Of a DNA stretch of 64,000 nucleotides, positions 45,532 to 54,534 are shown piece by piece. The notes beneath the pieces were generated by a model. That model was not told where the DNA came from. It saw only the letters and a program-made list of their open reading frames with translations, and ran no database searches. This DNA is from DATAES01 sp963802415. GTDB taxonomy: Bacteria > Actinomycetota > Acidimicrobiia > Acidimicrobiales > JACDCH01. Location: NCBI GenBank assembly GCA_963802415.1, contig CAWDIH010000001.1, positions 930,001 through 994,000 of the forward strand. The letters run 5' to 3'. Each line of letters starts with the position of its first letter. The stretch's first letter is position 1. The translations under genes and the position numbers were made by a program.

Positions 45532-46233
45532 ATGCCGGATTCCAGCGACGAGAACCAACCTCGCCGCGCCACCGCGCAGGATCTGCACCGGTGGTCCGAA
45601 GCGCTCGCCGGCATCGCCCGCACTGGACTCGGGTTCACGGAGAGCCTCTACGAAAAGGAACGATTCGAGGAGATCCTCGCCGTTGCCGCCGACATCGCGC
45701 ACGCCGCGGGAGGAGGCGACTTCGACCACGACCGCAAGGTCGAGGAATGGCTGGGGATGGTGGGCGAGGGCGTGCCGGGCTATGTCACACCGAAGGTCGC
45801 CATCGCGGCGATCGTCGGCAACGATGACGAACAGATCTTGCTCGTGCAACGCGCCGACTCGGGTGTGTGGCTGTATCCGACGGGCTGGGCGGACATCGGT
45901 TACTCGGCTTCGGAAGTTGCGGTGAAAGAAGTGAGGGAAGAGACGGGGATCGCGATCGAGGTCGAGCGCATGATCGGTGTGCTCGACGGTCTGCGTCTCG
46001 GCTTCACGCGCATTCCGATGTACCTGCTGCTGTTCCACTGCCGCGCGATCGGCGGCGATCTGCGCGCGCATCCGCTCGAGTGCGCCGACGTCGGTTGGTT
46101 CGCGGAGGACGCGCTGCCGTGGCCTTTGGCGGGCTTTCCTCGATGGGGTGACCTCGCGTTCGCCGCCATACGCGGTGAGCCGATCGAGCCACTGTTCGAC
46201 GAGCCCCGCGACAAGCCCTGGCTCAGCCGCTGA
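45532..46233 (+). CDS. NUDIX hydrolase
   Basis: 233 residues. N-terminal helical domain (RWSEALAGIARTGLGFTESL, YEKERFEEILAVAADI) of the Nudix_N type followed by the NUDIX fold with box GWADIGYSASEVAVKEVREE then TGI. The group is linked to nucleoside-diphosphate-sugar or FAD-type substrates but the substrate here is unknown. ATG at 45532, 10 bases after glnD, so possibly in the same transcript. Confidence 0.88.
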   Translation: MPDSSDENQPRRATAQDLHRWSEALAGIARTGLGFTESLYEKERFEEILAVAADIAHAAGGGDFDHDRKVEEWLGMVGEGVPGYVTPKVAIAAIVGNDDEQILLVQRADSGVWLYPTGWADIGYSASEVAVKEVREETGIAIEVERMIGVLDGLRLGFTRIPMYLLLFHCRAIGGDLRAHPLECADVGWFAEDALPWPLAGFPRWGDLAFAAIRGEPIEPLFDEPRDKPWLSR

Positions 46234-46693
46234 GTTGTTCGAGGAGCGCGTCGACGATCGACGTGGCGCCACGCGTGCGTTCCCACTCGTCGGCGATCGC
46301 GTCGTGGTCGACGAGTCCGGCAAGATCGGGCTCGATGCCGAGTGCAGACTCGGCCGCGGCTGCGAGCGGAGCAGGTTCGATCTCGTCGCCGTACGCGGGG
46401 AAGACCTCGAGACCCTCCCACAACGAGTCGACGGGCGCCGGCAGCTCGGCTCCGGTTTCGAGCGCGAGCGCAACGGCGGCGAAGACTTCATACGTATCGA
46501 GCCCCGGGGGCTTGCGGTAGCCGGCGACCGGATGGAGGCGCCACTCGAGCGTGATGCCTGCTGGGCCGTCGTCGCGCAACCACGTCTGTGAACCGTTCAC
46601 GTAGGCGTCGACCGGTTCGCCGAAGCGTTCGTCGAGCGCTGCAATGACCGCGGGCGTTGCGCGCCACACGCAAGCGGGCGTGCGCTGAGCCAC
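46223..46693 (-). CDS. Hypothetical protein, acidic
   Basis: About 156 residues: AQRTPACVWRATPAVIAALD at the start, a middle part with GITLEWRLHPVAGYRKPPGL and DTYEVFAAVALALETGAELP, and an acidic end. Not recognised; possibly a phage-type or DUF protein. A GTG at 46693 is chosen since the frame further upstream would overlap the divergent peptidase. Ends overlapping the NUDIX gene by 11 bases. Confidence 0.6.
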   Translation of the reverse strand: MAQRTPACVWRATPAVIAALDERFGEPVDAYVNGSQTWLRDDGPAGITLEWRLHPVAGYRKPPGLDTYEVFAAVALALETGAELPAPVDSLWEGLEVFPAYGDEIEPAPLAAAAESALGIEPDLAGLVDHDAIADEWERTRGATSIVDALLEQLSG

Positions 46694-46726
46694 CGTCGCA
46701 CCGTAGCCCTGCCACGATTCGCGACA

Positions 46727-48148
46727 GTGCGCTGGATCGTTGTCGCCGTGGCACTTGCCTTGTGTGGTTGCCACGACGGCACGCGCCCGACGTCCGCTCC
46801 CCCGTCGTCGTCATCCGCGGCGCCGGTCGCGACGGGGACCGCGTCCGTGTCGAGCGTCCCGTCGACGCCGACAACGGCAAGCCCGCTGTCCTTCATCGCC
46901 GGTTGTCCCGATCCCGGTCCACTCGCCGCGCCGGACCCGCATCGGCCGCACTACGAAGCATCTGTCAGCGTCGATCCGCAGTCGTCCACCGTGAACGGGT
47001 CGATGGTCTCGACGTTCACACCCGACCTTCCCGTCGACGAGCTGGTCTTTCGTCTGTGGGCCAACGCGCCCGTTCCCGCCGCGAGCGGCGCGCATCTTGC
47101 GGTCGATCAGGTCACTGATGCTACGAACGGCGCGCCGCTGCCGATGCGATCGAGCGATCCGACGACATTGCACGTCGCGATCAACGGTGGTGCGAACGCC
47201 CAGATCACCGTGCGGCTCGCGTTCACGCTGTCGGTTCCGCAGAACAACGACGACCGGGTCGCGCACGCCGGTGACACGATGCGACTCGGTTCGTTCCTTC
47301 CGTTGCTCGCGTGGGAGCCGGGCGTCGGGTGGGCGACGGAACCGGCGACCGCGATCCACGGAGAGGCGGCGACGTCGCCTGTCGCCGACTATGACGTCGA
47401 GGTATCGGTGCCCGCCGGCTACGACGTGCTCGGTACCGGACTGCGCGACGCCAGGGACCATTGGCGCGCGACCGCGGTGCGGGACGTCGCGTTCAGCATC
47501 GGCCATTTCGTCACCGCGGAGCAGGATGTCGCCGGCGTGCATGTGACCGTCGGTGTCGATCGTTCTGTGAACGAGGATCCGCATCACGATCTCGCGCTGA
47601 TCGCGAGCGCGCTGCCGCGCTACGAAGGTCGATTCGGCGCGTTCCCGTGGCCGGTCTACACGGTCGCGATGACTCCCGGCTTCACGGGCGGCATCGAGTT
47701 CCCTCTTCACGTGATGCAAGGTCCCGGTTCGCAAGATCGGTCGGTCGTGCACGAGCTCGCGCACCAGTGGTTCTACTCACTGGTCGGCAACGACCAGGCG
47801 CGTGACCCTTGGCTCGACGAGTCTCTGGCGTCCTACGCGGAGTTCGTCCAGGTTGGATCGTTGCAGCGTCACGCCGACGATCGCATCTCGCCAGCGGTGC
47901 GGGGCCATGCGGGCGACCCGATGACGTTCTGGGAGCAGCACGCATCCGACTATTACTCCGGCTTGTACGTGCAAGCAGCCGAGGCGGTGGCGTCTCTCGG
48001 CACCGTCGACCAGGTCGACTGCTCATTGCGCGAGTACGTGGCGCGCAATGCGTTCCGCATCGCGAAAGCGTCCGACGCGTTCGCCGCGTTCGCCGTTGTG
48101 TTCCCTGATCCGGTGTCCGCTCTCGCGCCGGCCGGACTGCATCCGTGA
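46727..48148 (+). CDS. M1-family-like zinc metallopeptidase, lipoprotein
   Basis: 473 residues. Lipobox LALCGC behind a short signal peptide, Ser/Thr-rich linker, an M1 N-terminal beta domain, then the gluzincin catalytic site: GGIEFP (the GxMEN-like exopeptidase loop), HELAHQWFY with HExxH, and the third ligand Glu 18 residues on in DPWLDESLASYAE. It lacks the long C-terminal helical domain of full aminopeptidase N. Predicted to cut peptides at the outer face of the membrane. GTG start. Confidence 0.88.
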   Translation: MRWIVVAVALALCGCHDGTRPTSAPPSSSSAAPVATGTASVSSVPSTPTTASPLSFIAGCPDPGPLAAPDPHRPHYEASVSVDPQSSTVNGSMVSTFTPDLPVDELVFRLWANAPVPAASGAHLAVDQVTDATNGAPLPMRSSDPTTLHVAINGGANAQITVRLAFTLSVPQNNDDRVAHAGDTMRLGSFLPLLAWEPGVGWATEPATAIHGEAATSPVADYDVEVSVPAGYDVLGTGLRDARDHWRATAVRDVAFSIGHFVTAEQDVAGVHVTVGVDRSVNEDPHHDLALIASALPRYEGRFGAFPWPVYTVAMTPGFTGGIEFPLHVMQGPGSQDRSVVHELAHQWFYSLVGNDQARDPWLDESLASYAEFVQVGSLQRHADDRISPAVRGHAGDPMTFWEQHASDYYSGLYVQAAEAVASLGTVDQVDCSLREYVARNAFRIAKASDAFAAFAVVFPDPVSALAPAGLHP

Positions 48149-48170
48149 TGTGGTTCTAAGGTTCGCCACC

Positions 48171-49586
48171 ATGAGCGATGCCGACGAACCCACTGTCATC
48201 GAACTGGCCGAATCCGTCCGCCGCGGCGAGCGCAAGGCCATGGAGGTGCTGGACGAATACCTCATGCGTATCGAGGCTGGGAACGAGCAGTTGAACGCCT
48301 TCGTGCACCTCGATGCCGATCTCGCACGGGAGGCGGCATCGGCGGTCGACGAGGCCGTGGCGCGCGGTGACGATCCCGGTCCGCTCGCCGGCGTTCCGTT
48401 CGGTGTGAAGGACCTCGAACGGTGCAAGGGCATGCCGACGGACTACGGCTCGGTGCCGTTCGCCGGTCGTGGTCCCGAAGCGGAAGACGACATCAACGTC
48501 GCTCGCCTCAAGGCGGCGGGAGCAGTCGCGGTCGGCAAGACGTCGACGCCAGAGTTCGGCACGCTCAACTTCACGAAGACGAAGGTCCACGGCGTCACGC
48601 GCAACCCGTGGAACACGCGCCGGACACCGGGGGGATCGAGCGGCGGCACGGCGGCCGCGGTCGCGGCTGGGATCATCCCGTTCGGAACGGCCTCGGACGG
48701 CGGCGGCTCGATCCGGATCCCGGCGTCGTTCACCGGCTTGCTGGGGCACAAGTGCAGCCACGGACGCATCCCGATTCCGGGCCCGACCGGGAACAACACC
48801 AGCGTTCGGGGATCGCTCACGACGACGGTGGCGGACTCGGCGCGCATCCTCGATGTGCTCGCGGGCCCGGATGACCGCGACCGGTTCTCGCTTCCGCCGG
48901 CTGGTGTCGACTACGAAGACGCGATCGAGAAGACCGCGGTTGGAGGCCTGCGTGCTCGATGGTCACTCGATCTCGGCTTTGCCACCGTTGAACCGGAGGT
49001 CGCCGAGATCGTCGAGGTCGCAGCTACTCGACTCGCCGACGCTGCCGGTCTCGACGTGGACAACGAGCCCGTGCAGTTCACCGATCCGGTGCGCGCATGG
49101 TTGACGACCGGAGCGATCACCTTGTGGCTCGAGGTCGAGCCGGACATGTGGCCGGCACGAGCCGAGGACTTCACCTTGTGGACTCGCACGTCGCTCGAGC
49201 AGACCCAGAACACGACGCTGCCGAAGTACGCGTGGTCCATCAAGGCGCGCGAGCAACTCGAGCTCGACTGCGCCCGCTTGTTCCGCGACGTCGACGTCGT
49301 CCTGTGCCCGACCACCGCGGTGCCGGCATTTGCGGCCGAAGGACCGCCGCCATCGGTCATCGCTGGCGTCGACACCGGCAACGGTGCCATGTCGACGCCG
49401 TTCACGATGCTGGCCAACCTGTGCTGGAACCCTGCGGTGTCGATCCCGTGCGGCCAGACGTCCGACGGACTCCCCGTCGGCCTCCAGGTCATCGCCCGCC
49501 GCCACCACGACGAGGTCCCGCTCCGCCTGGCCCGCATCTTCGAGCAGGTCCAACCCTGGCCCCGCTTCGCCCCGGCGCCCTCCTGA
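48171..49586 (+). CDS. Amidase (amidase signature family)
   Basis: About 471 residues. The Ser-cisSer-Lys triad is visible: Lys in GVPFGVKDLE, cis-Ser in TPGGSSGGTAAAVAAG and the nucleophile region SDGGGSIRIPASFTG. Resembles GatA/6-aminohexanoate-cyclic-dimer-hydrolase-like amidases, but no gatB or gatC is nearby, so a catabolic amidase is more likely than tRNA amidotransferase. ATG at 48171. Intact. Confidence 0.92.
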   Translation: MSDADEPTVIELAESVRRGERKAMEVLDEYLMRIEAGNEQLNAFVHLDADLAREAASAVDEAVARGDDPGPLAGVPFGVKDLERCKGMPTDYGSVPFAGRGPEAEDDINVARLKAAGAVAVGKTSTPEFGTLNFTKTKVHGVTRNPWNTRRTPGGSSGGTAAAVAAGIIPFGTASDGGGSIRIPASFTGLLGHKCSHGRIPIPGPTGNNTSVRGSLTTTVADSARILDVLAGPDDRDRFSLPPAGVDYEDAIEKTAVGGLRARWSLDLGFATVEPEVAEIVEVAATRLADAAGLDVDNEPVQFTDPVRAWLTTGAITLWLEVEPDMWPARAEDFTLWTRTSLEQTQNTTLPKYAWSIKAREQLELDCARLFRDVDVVLCPTTAVPAFAAEGPPPSVIAGVDTGNGAMSTPFTMLANLCWNPAVSIPCGQTSDGLPVGLQVIARRHHDEVPLRLARIFEQVQPWPRFAPAPS

Positions 49587-49655
49587 TCCGAACTCCGGGG
49601 TGAAACGGGTGCCATAGCAACCGTTTCCACCCAACATTCGCTCCGGGGACTCGGG

Positions 49656-50522
49656 TCAGTCGCCGCCGTTGTCGCGGAGGAAGCGTTCGACCTCGGCGAT
49701 GAGGTCACCGGTGCCGACGCTCTCGGAGAGCGCGGTGTGTGCCGCCTGCTCGTCGGCGTTCTCTTCCAGACGCGCGACGTATGCGGCAGTGTCGTCGTCC
49801 TCGGCGACGAGCTCGTCGATCTGACGCTCGTACGCGGCCGACGCGATCTCCAGGTCGGTGGTGGCCACCGGCGCCCGCAGCAGCGTCGAGAGCCGCTCGA
49901 TCAGCGCGAGAGCCGCCTTCGGGGACGGTGCGCTCGGTACGTACGTCGGCACGGTCGCCCACAGCGACACAGACGGGATCCCCGTGCGCCGGAAAGCGTC
50001 GTGCAGCACGCCGACGATCCCGGTCGGGCCCTCGTACGAAGACCGTTGCAACCCGAGTGAGCGCACGAGATCCGGGTCCTGCGTCGTGCCCACGACGTTC
50101 ACCGGCCGGCTGTGCGGCACTTCCGCGAGCAGCGCGCCGAGCGTGACGACCAGCCGTACGTCGTGCTCGGCGCCAATGGCGACGACCTCCTCGCAGAAGG
50201 TCCTCCACCGCAACTGCGGCTCGGTCCCGATCAGGAAGATGACATCACGCTCGCCCCCAGGAACGGCGGCCGCCGACATCGTCGTGGCCGGCCACACGAT
50301 CTCTCGCTGCATGCCCTCGTCGAGACGAACCTCTGGACGGGTCGCGGTGAAGTCGACGAAGTCCTCGGGATCCAGTTCGGCGAAGACCTCTGCATCCCAC
50401 CGCTCGGACAGGAAGCGGGCGGCGAACGATGCGGCCTCGCCGGCGTCGTTCCATCCTTCGAAGCCGGCCACCAGGACCGGGTGGCGCAGGTGCGGCTGTC
50501 CTGTGCGCACGACGTGGGGCAT
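49656..50522 (-). CDS. PAC2 family protein
   Basis: 288 residues. PAC2 marks: HPVLVAGFEGWNDAGEAASF at the start, LIGTEPQLRWRTFCEE, VVTLGALLAEVPHSRPVNV and the conserved GPTGIVGVLHDAFRRTG. Related to proteasome-assembly chaperone PAC2; in Actinobacteria its partner is unknown. ATG at 50522. The long frame upstream of this start reads antisense to msrB and is not coding. Confidence 0.9.
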   Translation of the reverse strand: MPHVVRTGQPHLRHPVLVAGFEGWNDAGEAASFAARFLSERWDAEVFAELDPEDFVDFTATRPEVRLDEGMQREIVWPATTMSAAAVPGGERDVIFLIGTEPQLRWRTFCEEVVAIGAEHDVRLVVTLGALLAEVPHSRPVNVVGTTQDPDLVRSLGLQRSSYEGPTGIVGVLHDAFRRTGIPSVSLWATVPTYVPSAPSPKAALALIERLSTLLRAPVATTDLEIASAAYERQIDELVAEDDDTAAYVARLEENADEQAAHTALSESVGTGDLIAEVERFLRDNGGD

Positions 50523-50532
50523 CACAAGGACG

Positions 50533-50970
50533 CTATCGCCCGGTCGCCGGCTCCGAACCCGCACCGGCCGCCGGCTCGAACTCCAAGGAGACGGAGTTGA
50601 GGCAGTAGCGCAAGCCCGTCGGCCCCGGGCCGTCGGGGAAGACGTGGCCCAGGTGGCCGCCACAGCGGGCGCACATGACCTCGATGCGGTGCATGCCGAG
50701 CGAGCGATCGTCCTCGGTCTTGATGTGGTCGGCGACGGCGGGCGAGGTGAAGCTCGGCCACCCCGTACCCGACTCGAATTTCGTGTCGGACGAGAACAGC
50801 TCGGCACCGCACGCGGCGCACCGGTACATGCCGTCGTCGTGGTTGTACACGTACTTCCCGGAGAAGGGCGCCTCTGTGCCCTTGCGGCGGAGGACGTCGT
50901 ACTGCTCGGGGGTCAGGTCCTCACGCCATTCCTCGTCGGACTTGTCGACGGGTGCGGAAGCGTCATCCAT
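50533..50970 (-). CDS. msrB: Peptide-methionine (R)-S-oxide reductase MsrB
   Basis: 145 residues, intact. Zinc ligands in RCAACGAELF and VMCARCGGHLGHVF, substrate site GTGWPSFTSP, and the catalytic Cys in GLRYCLNSVSLEF. Reduces methionine R-sulfoxide with thioredoxin. Starts back-to-back with the thioredoxin-like gene at 50993, so the two share a very short regulatory gap and may be controlled together. Confidence 0.96.
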   Translation of the reverse strand: MDDASAPVDKSDEEWREDLTPEQYDVLRRKGTEAPFSGKYVYNHDDGMYRCAACGAELFSSDTKFESGTGWPSFTSPAVADHIKTEDDRSLGMHRIEVMCARCGGHLGHVFPDGPGPTGLRYCLNSVSLEFEPAAGAGSEPATGR

Positions 50971-50992
50971 GGCACCAGCCTACGATTCGAAC

Positions 50993-52077
50993 GTGCTGAC
51001 GACGTCTCTCGAAGCAGAAGCCTCCGCGTTCGAGCAAGCGACCGGCTGGGCGGTCAAGCCCCAGGGCGCATGTCTGGGCGACGTGTGCGTGCCCTTGCCG
51101 CCCGAGGCCCGCGTCGACGGCGGACGCATCCGGCTCGACGTCGTTGCCGAGCGACTCGGCGCGCCCCTCGTACGCGACGAGGAGCGGCAGGTGTGGTCGC
51201 TCGGACCCGCGACTGTCTCCGGCCGAGCGCTCACGAGCGCAGAGGCTCCCGAGCTGGAGCTGCCCGACCTCGACGGCAACGTCTTCAAATTGTCCTCGCT
51301 CCACGGCAAGAAGGTCTTGCTCGTCGCGTGGGCGTCGTGGTGAGGATGCCGTGCGAGCCTGCCCGGGTGGCAGGCGTTCAGGGACGAGCAGCGCGACAAC
51401 GGCTTCGAGGTCGTGACCGTCGGACTGGACGCGGGCGGCGCGGACGCGGCGCGGCAGTGGATCGAAGCGGCGAACCCGGACCATCCCTCGCTCATCGACG
51501 CGCATCACGTCTCCGACGAGCTGTTCGGCATCACCAACGTTCCCATGGCGGTGTGGATCGACGAGGAGGGGATGATCGTCCGTCCCGCCGAGCCTGCGAG
51601 TGTCGAGGCCAGCCCGTTGCGCGACATGGAGGTTCCCGAGGACTTGCCCGAACGCCTCCACGACATGCTCGTGGAGGTCACGCACATCCGCGACGACAGC
51701 GCCGCGTACCGCGCCGCGCTGGTCGACTGGATCGACAAGGGAAGCGAGAGCCGCTATGCCTTGTCGCCCGACGAAGTGGTGGCGCGATCGCAACCCGCGG
51801 GCGCGACGAGGCCGAAGCGGCCGCCTGCTTCGAGCTCGGTCGCCATTGCTACGCGAACGGAGACCAGGCCGGCGCCGTGCGGTGGTGGCGCGAGGCGCAC
51901 CGGCTCGACCCGAACAACTGGACGTACAAGCGTCAGGCATGGAGCATCGCCACCACGCCCGAGGGCGAGGCGAGCGACCTGATGCAGGGACCGACCGAGG
52001 CGTATGTAGGCAACTGGCTCGACGACGTGAAGGCCATCGGTGGAGGTGAGAACTACTACGCCGCCTTCCAGCCGTGA
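50993..52077 (+). CDS. Thioredoxin-like (ResA/TlpA-type) protein with in-frame TGA at the redox Cys, likely selenoprotein; also one frameshift
   Basis: N-terminal unique domain (about 80 residues, PQGACLGDVCVPLPPEA), thioredoxin-fold domain (PELELPDLDGNVFKLSSLHG, KKVLLVAWASW), then a TGA at 51341-51343, codon 117 from the GTG at 50993, and in the same frame GCRASLPGWQAFRDEQ and the rest of the fold (FEVVTVGLDAGGADAARQWI, GITNVPMAVWIDEEG). Relatives have Cys at this place (WASWCGCR), so TGA replaces the redox Cys. A hairpin lies 13 bases past the TGA. A separate indel near 51795 moves the last 95 residues (TPR-like AAACFELGRHCYANGDQ ... AVRWWREAHRLDPNNW) into another frame. A TGC to TGA sequencing error is the alternative. 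Confidence 0.78.
51357..51375 (+). promoter_or_regulatory. Possible bacterial SECIS-type hairpin
   Basis: GCCTGCC, loop CGGGT, GGCAGGC: perfect 7-bp stem. The loop begins 21 bases after the TGA and has G at its second position, within the spacing and loop rules generally used for bacterial SECIS elements. In GC-rich DNA a 7-bp stem can arise by chance, so this is supporting evidence only. Confidence 0.5.
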
Positions 52078-52151
52078 CGAGCCGGATCAGCGAACGGCCG
52101 AGCTTCTGCTGCGTGTAGCGGAGGAGTTCCGCCGGCTCGGGGGCACCGTGC

Positions 52152-52349
52152 TCACGCGGCGGATGCCGGCCGATCGCTGACCGGTATTGAATCGTCGAGC
52201 CGTCGCGCCATCACTTCGACGGCCCACGCTTCCGCAGCGCGCTGATCGGCGAGGACGCGCGCGTTGGCCACAGCCCCGGTGTTGCCGAGTCCCCGGATCC
52301 AGGCAATGACCGGTGTCATGCGTCGAACGGTACGAAATGCGTGTGTCAC
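52152..52349 (-). CDS. Hypothetical small protein
   Basis: 65 residues or 55 from the second Met at 52319 (MTPVIAWIRGLGNTGAVANA, RVLADQRAAEAWAVEVMARR). Looks helical and has natural-looking composition, but no family is recognised. The rest of the 52078-52469 gap shows nothing else supportable; a plus-strand frame just after the redoxin stop (RTAELLLRVAEEFRRLGG) may be a remnant. Confidence 0.4.
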   Translation of the reverse strand: MTHAFRTVRRMTPVIAWIRGLGNTGAVANARVLADQRAAEAWAVEVMARRLDDSIPVSDRPASAA

Positions 52350-52469
52350 GCGTTCGACGCGGCCATGTCCAAACGATCACGATCGGATGAACGATGGCTT
52401 TCACGGTTTCCTGCGTAGGCTCACGACGACTGCAAGAACGCGTCCCGCATAGAGCGACCAGGAGGCAGC

Positions 52470-54009
52470 ATGGCCGAGGGCACACCCACCCGCACTGTGG
52501 CCGAGGTCATGAGCGCACCACCGATCACGGCCGTTCCGTCCGAGACGCTGGCGAACGCGTCGAGCCGCATGCGCGACCGTGGCGTCGGCTCGGTCATCGT
52601 CGTCGACGGTGAACGTCCGATCGGCATCCTGACCGAGCGTGATCTCGTGCGCTTCGCGGGCATCGGGTGCCGATGCCAGCGGCACCAAGGTCAGCGAATG
52701 GATGACCGAGGACCCGGATCGCATCGGTCCGGAGGTCAACGTGCAGGAAGCATTCGCGTCACTGGCATCGCACGGTTACCGCCACATCCCGGTGGTCGAA
52801 GGGGATCGGCTCGTCGGCGTCGTGTCGATGCGCGACTTGATGAAGGTGGCGCAGATCCAGCCGGTCGTTCACCCGTCGACCATCGAGGCGCCACCAGGTC
52901 TCGAAGGCGTCATCGTCGCGGAGACGTCGGTCGGTGACGTCCGGGGTCTGCAGGGCTTCTATCACTACCGCCAGTACAACGCGGTCGAACTCGCGGACAA
53001 GCGGCCACTCGAGGATGTGTGGCTGTTGCTGTTCGACGGTCGGTTGCCGACGAGAGACGAGCGTCAGGCGTTCCGCCGCGAGATTGCGCCGCTGCGTCGC
53101 ATCCCCGAATCGATCCGCCCCGTGCTTCCTGCGATCGCGCAGGCGTCGTCATCGGTGATGGAAGGCTTGCGTACTGCACTCTCGTTGATGAGTGCGGCCG
53201 AAGGATTCAAGCCCACGCTCGACATCTCTGCTGAAGAGCGCCGAGCGAACGCGCTGCAGCTCTGTGCTGTCACGCCGACGGTGATCATGGCGTTGCACCG
53301 GCACAAGGAAGGTCTCGAGCCGATCGAGCCCCGCGACGACCTCGGCTACGGCGCCAACTATCTGTGGATGCTCAATGGCGAGGAGGCAGATGCTGACATC
53401 GCGCGTGCGGTCGAGCAGTACCAGATCACGACGATCGATCACGGCTTCAATGCGTCGACCTTCACGGCACGCGTGATCGTGTCGACCGGCGCGGATGTCG
53501 GCGCCGCCGTGGTCGGTGGCATCGGTGCGCTGTCGGGTCCGCTCCACGGTGGCGCGCCCTCGCGCGCGCTCGACCTGCTCGACGCCATCGGGACACCGGA
53601 GAACGCTCGTCCGTACCTTGTCGACTTGGTGCAGCGTGGGCAGCGGATCATGGGCTTCGGTCATCGTGTCTACAAGACGGACGACCCGCGCTCGACCTTC
53701 CTGCGCGGCGTGGCGGAACGGATCCAAGCGCCGAAAGTCGAGTTCGCGGAACAGGTCGAGCAAACGGTGGTCGAGGTACTCGCCGAGCTCAAACCCGGCC
53801 GCGACCTGTACGCGAACGTCGAGTTCTACGCCGGCGTCGTGATGGACTGCGCGCTGCCGCGTCCGCTCTTCACACCCACGTTCGCGTCGTCGCGCGTGAT
53901 CGGATGGGCCGCGAACCTCCTCGAGCAGGCCGCCGACAACCGCATCATCCGGCCGTCGGCGCGCTACGTGGGTCCTCCGCCTCCCGAGCCGGTTCCCGAC
54001 GAGGTATGA
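52470..54009 (+). CDS. CBS-domain/citrate synthase fusion, frameshifted in the CBS part
   Basis: N-terminal pair of CBS motifs (TVAEVMSAPPITAVPSETLA, GSVIVVDGERPIGILTERDL; after a break near 52665: VSEWMTEDPDRIGPEVNVQE, YRHIPVVEGDRLVGVVSMRD) followed by a complete citrate synthase: catalytic-site stretches TTIDHGFNASTF, GALSGPLHGGAPS, IMGFGHRVYKTDDPRS and the final R-x-IRPSARYVG. About 513 codons. CBS pairs bind adenosine nucleotides or SAM, so this enzyme may be controlled directly by energy charge. It could also be a methylcitrate synthase. ATG at 52470 follows AGGAGG. Confidence 0.9.
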
Positions 54010-54437
54010 GGGTCGAGATCTTCGAGGGTCAGGCCGAGGAGCTCGCGGCTGCGTTCAAGTACCTCGTGCCGCAACTGTCGAAGTCCAATCCGCCTCCGGC
54101 GGTCGACTTCGTGCGGACGATGCTCAGCTCGGACGCGATCACGCAGTTCGTGGCGCGTGACGCCGACGATCGCATCGTGGGAGTGGCGACGCTCGTGATC
54201 TTCCCGATTCCCACCGCGCGGCGTGCCTGGATCGAGGATGTGATCGTGGACGAGTCGTTCAATGGTCGAGGCATCGGCTCTGCGCTCACACGAGCCATGC
54301 TCGACCACGCCGGCGACGCCGGGTGCAAGACCGTGGATCTCACCTCGAGGCCGAAGCGAGAGGCGGCGAACCACATGTATCGCAAGCTCGGGTTCGCCGA
54401 GCGGGACACGAACGTCTGGAGATACACGCTCGGCTAA
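54006..54437 (+). CDS. GNAT-family N-acetyltransferase
   Basis: 143 residues. Strand 4 and acetyl-CoA loop: AWIEDVIVDESFNGRGIGSA with the R/Q-x-x-G-x-G/A motif as NGRGIGSA, then KREAANHMYRKLGFAERDT. ATG overlaps the citrate synthase stop (ATGA). Intact. Substrate unknown; the full-length acetyltransferase occupies the place where the antitoxin of the next gene would begin. Confidence 0.88.
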   Translation: MRVEIFEGQAEELAAAFKYLVPQLSKSNPPPAVDFVRTMLSSDAITQFVARDADDRIVGVATLVIFPIPTARRAWIEDVIVDESFNGRGIGSALTRAMLDHAGDAGCKTVDLTSRPKREAANHMYRKLGFAERDTNVWRYTLG

Positions 54438-54534
54438 CGGGCAGCCACTCGACGACGGCGAGCGTGCGCTGGCGGACATTGCCGATTGGGGTCCTGCCGA
54501 AGACTGGTCGGACTGGGCCGATGCAGCGGGGTGA
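54438..54534 (+). pseudogene. C-terminal remnant of a MazE-like antitoxin
   Basis: About 31 residues, DDGERALADIADWGPAEDWS then DWADAAG, overlap the toxin start by 14 bases in the usual antitoxin-toxin fashion. Acidic Trp-rich tails like this neutralise MazF. No DNA-binding N-terminal part and no start codon of its own are visible, since the upstream bases belong to the GNAT gene. Confidence 0.5.

Noticed and set aside
49858..52077. 739-residue plus-strand open frame reaching the end of the redoxin gene
   Set aside because: Only the last 95 residues are real (C-terminal part of the redoxin gene after an indel); the rest is antisense to PAC2 and msrB or out of frame.
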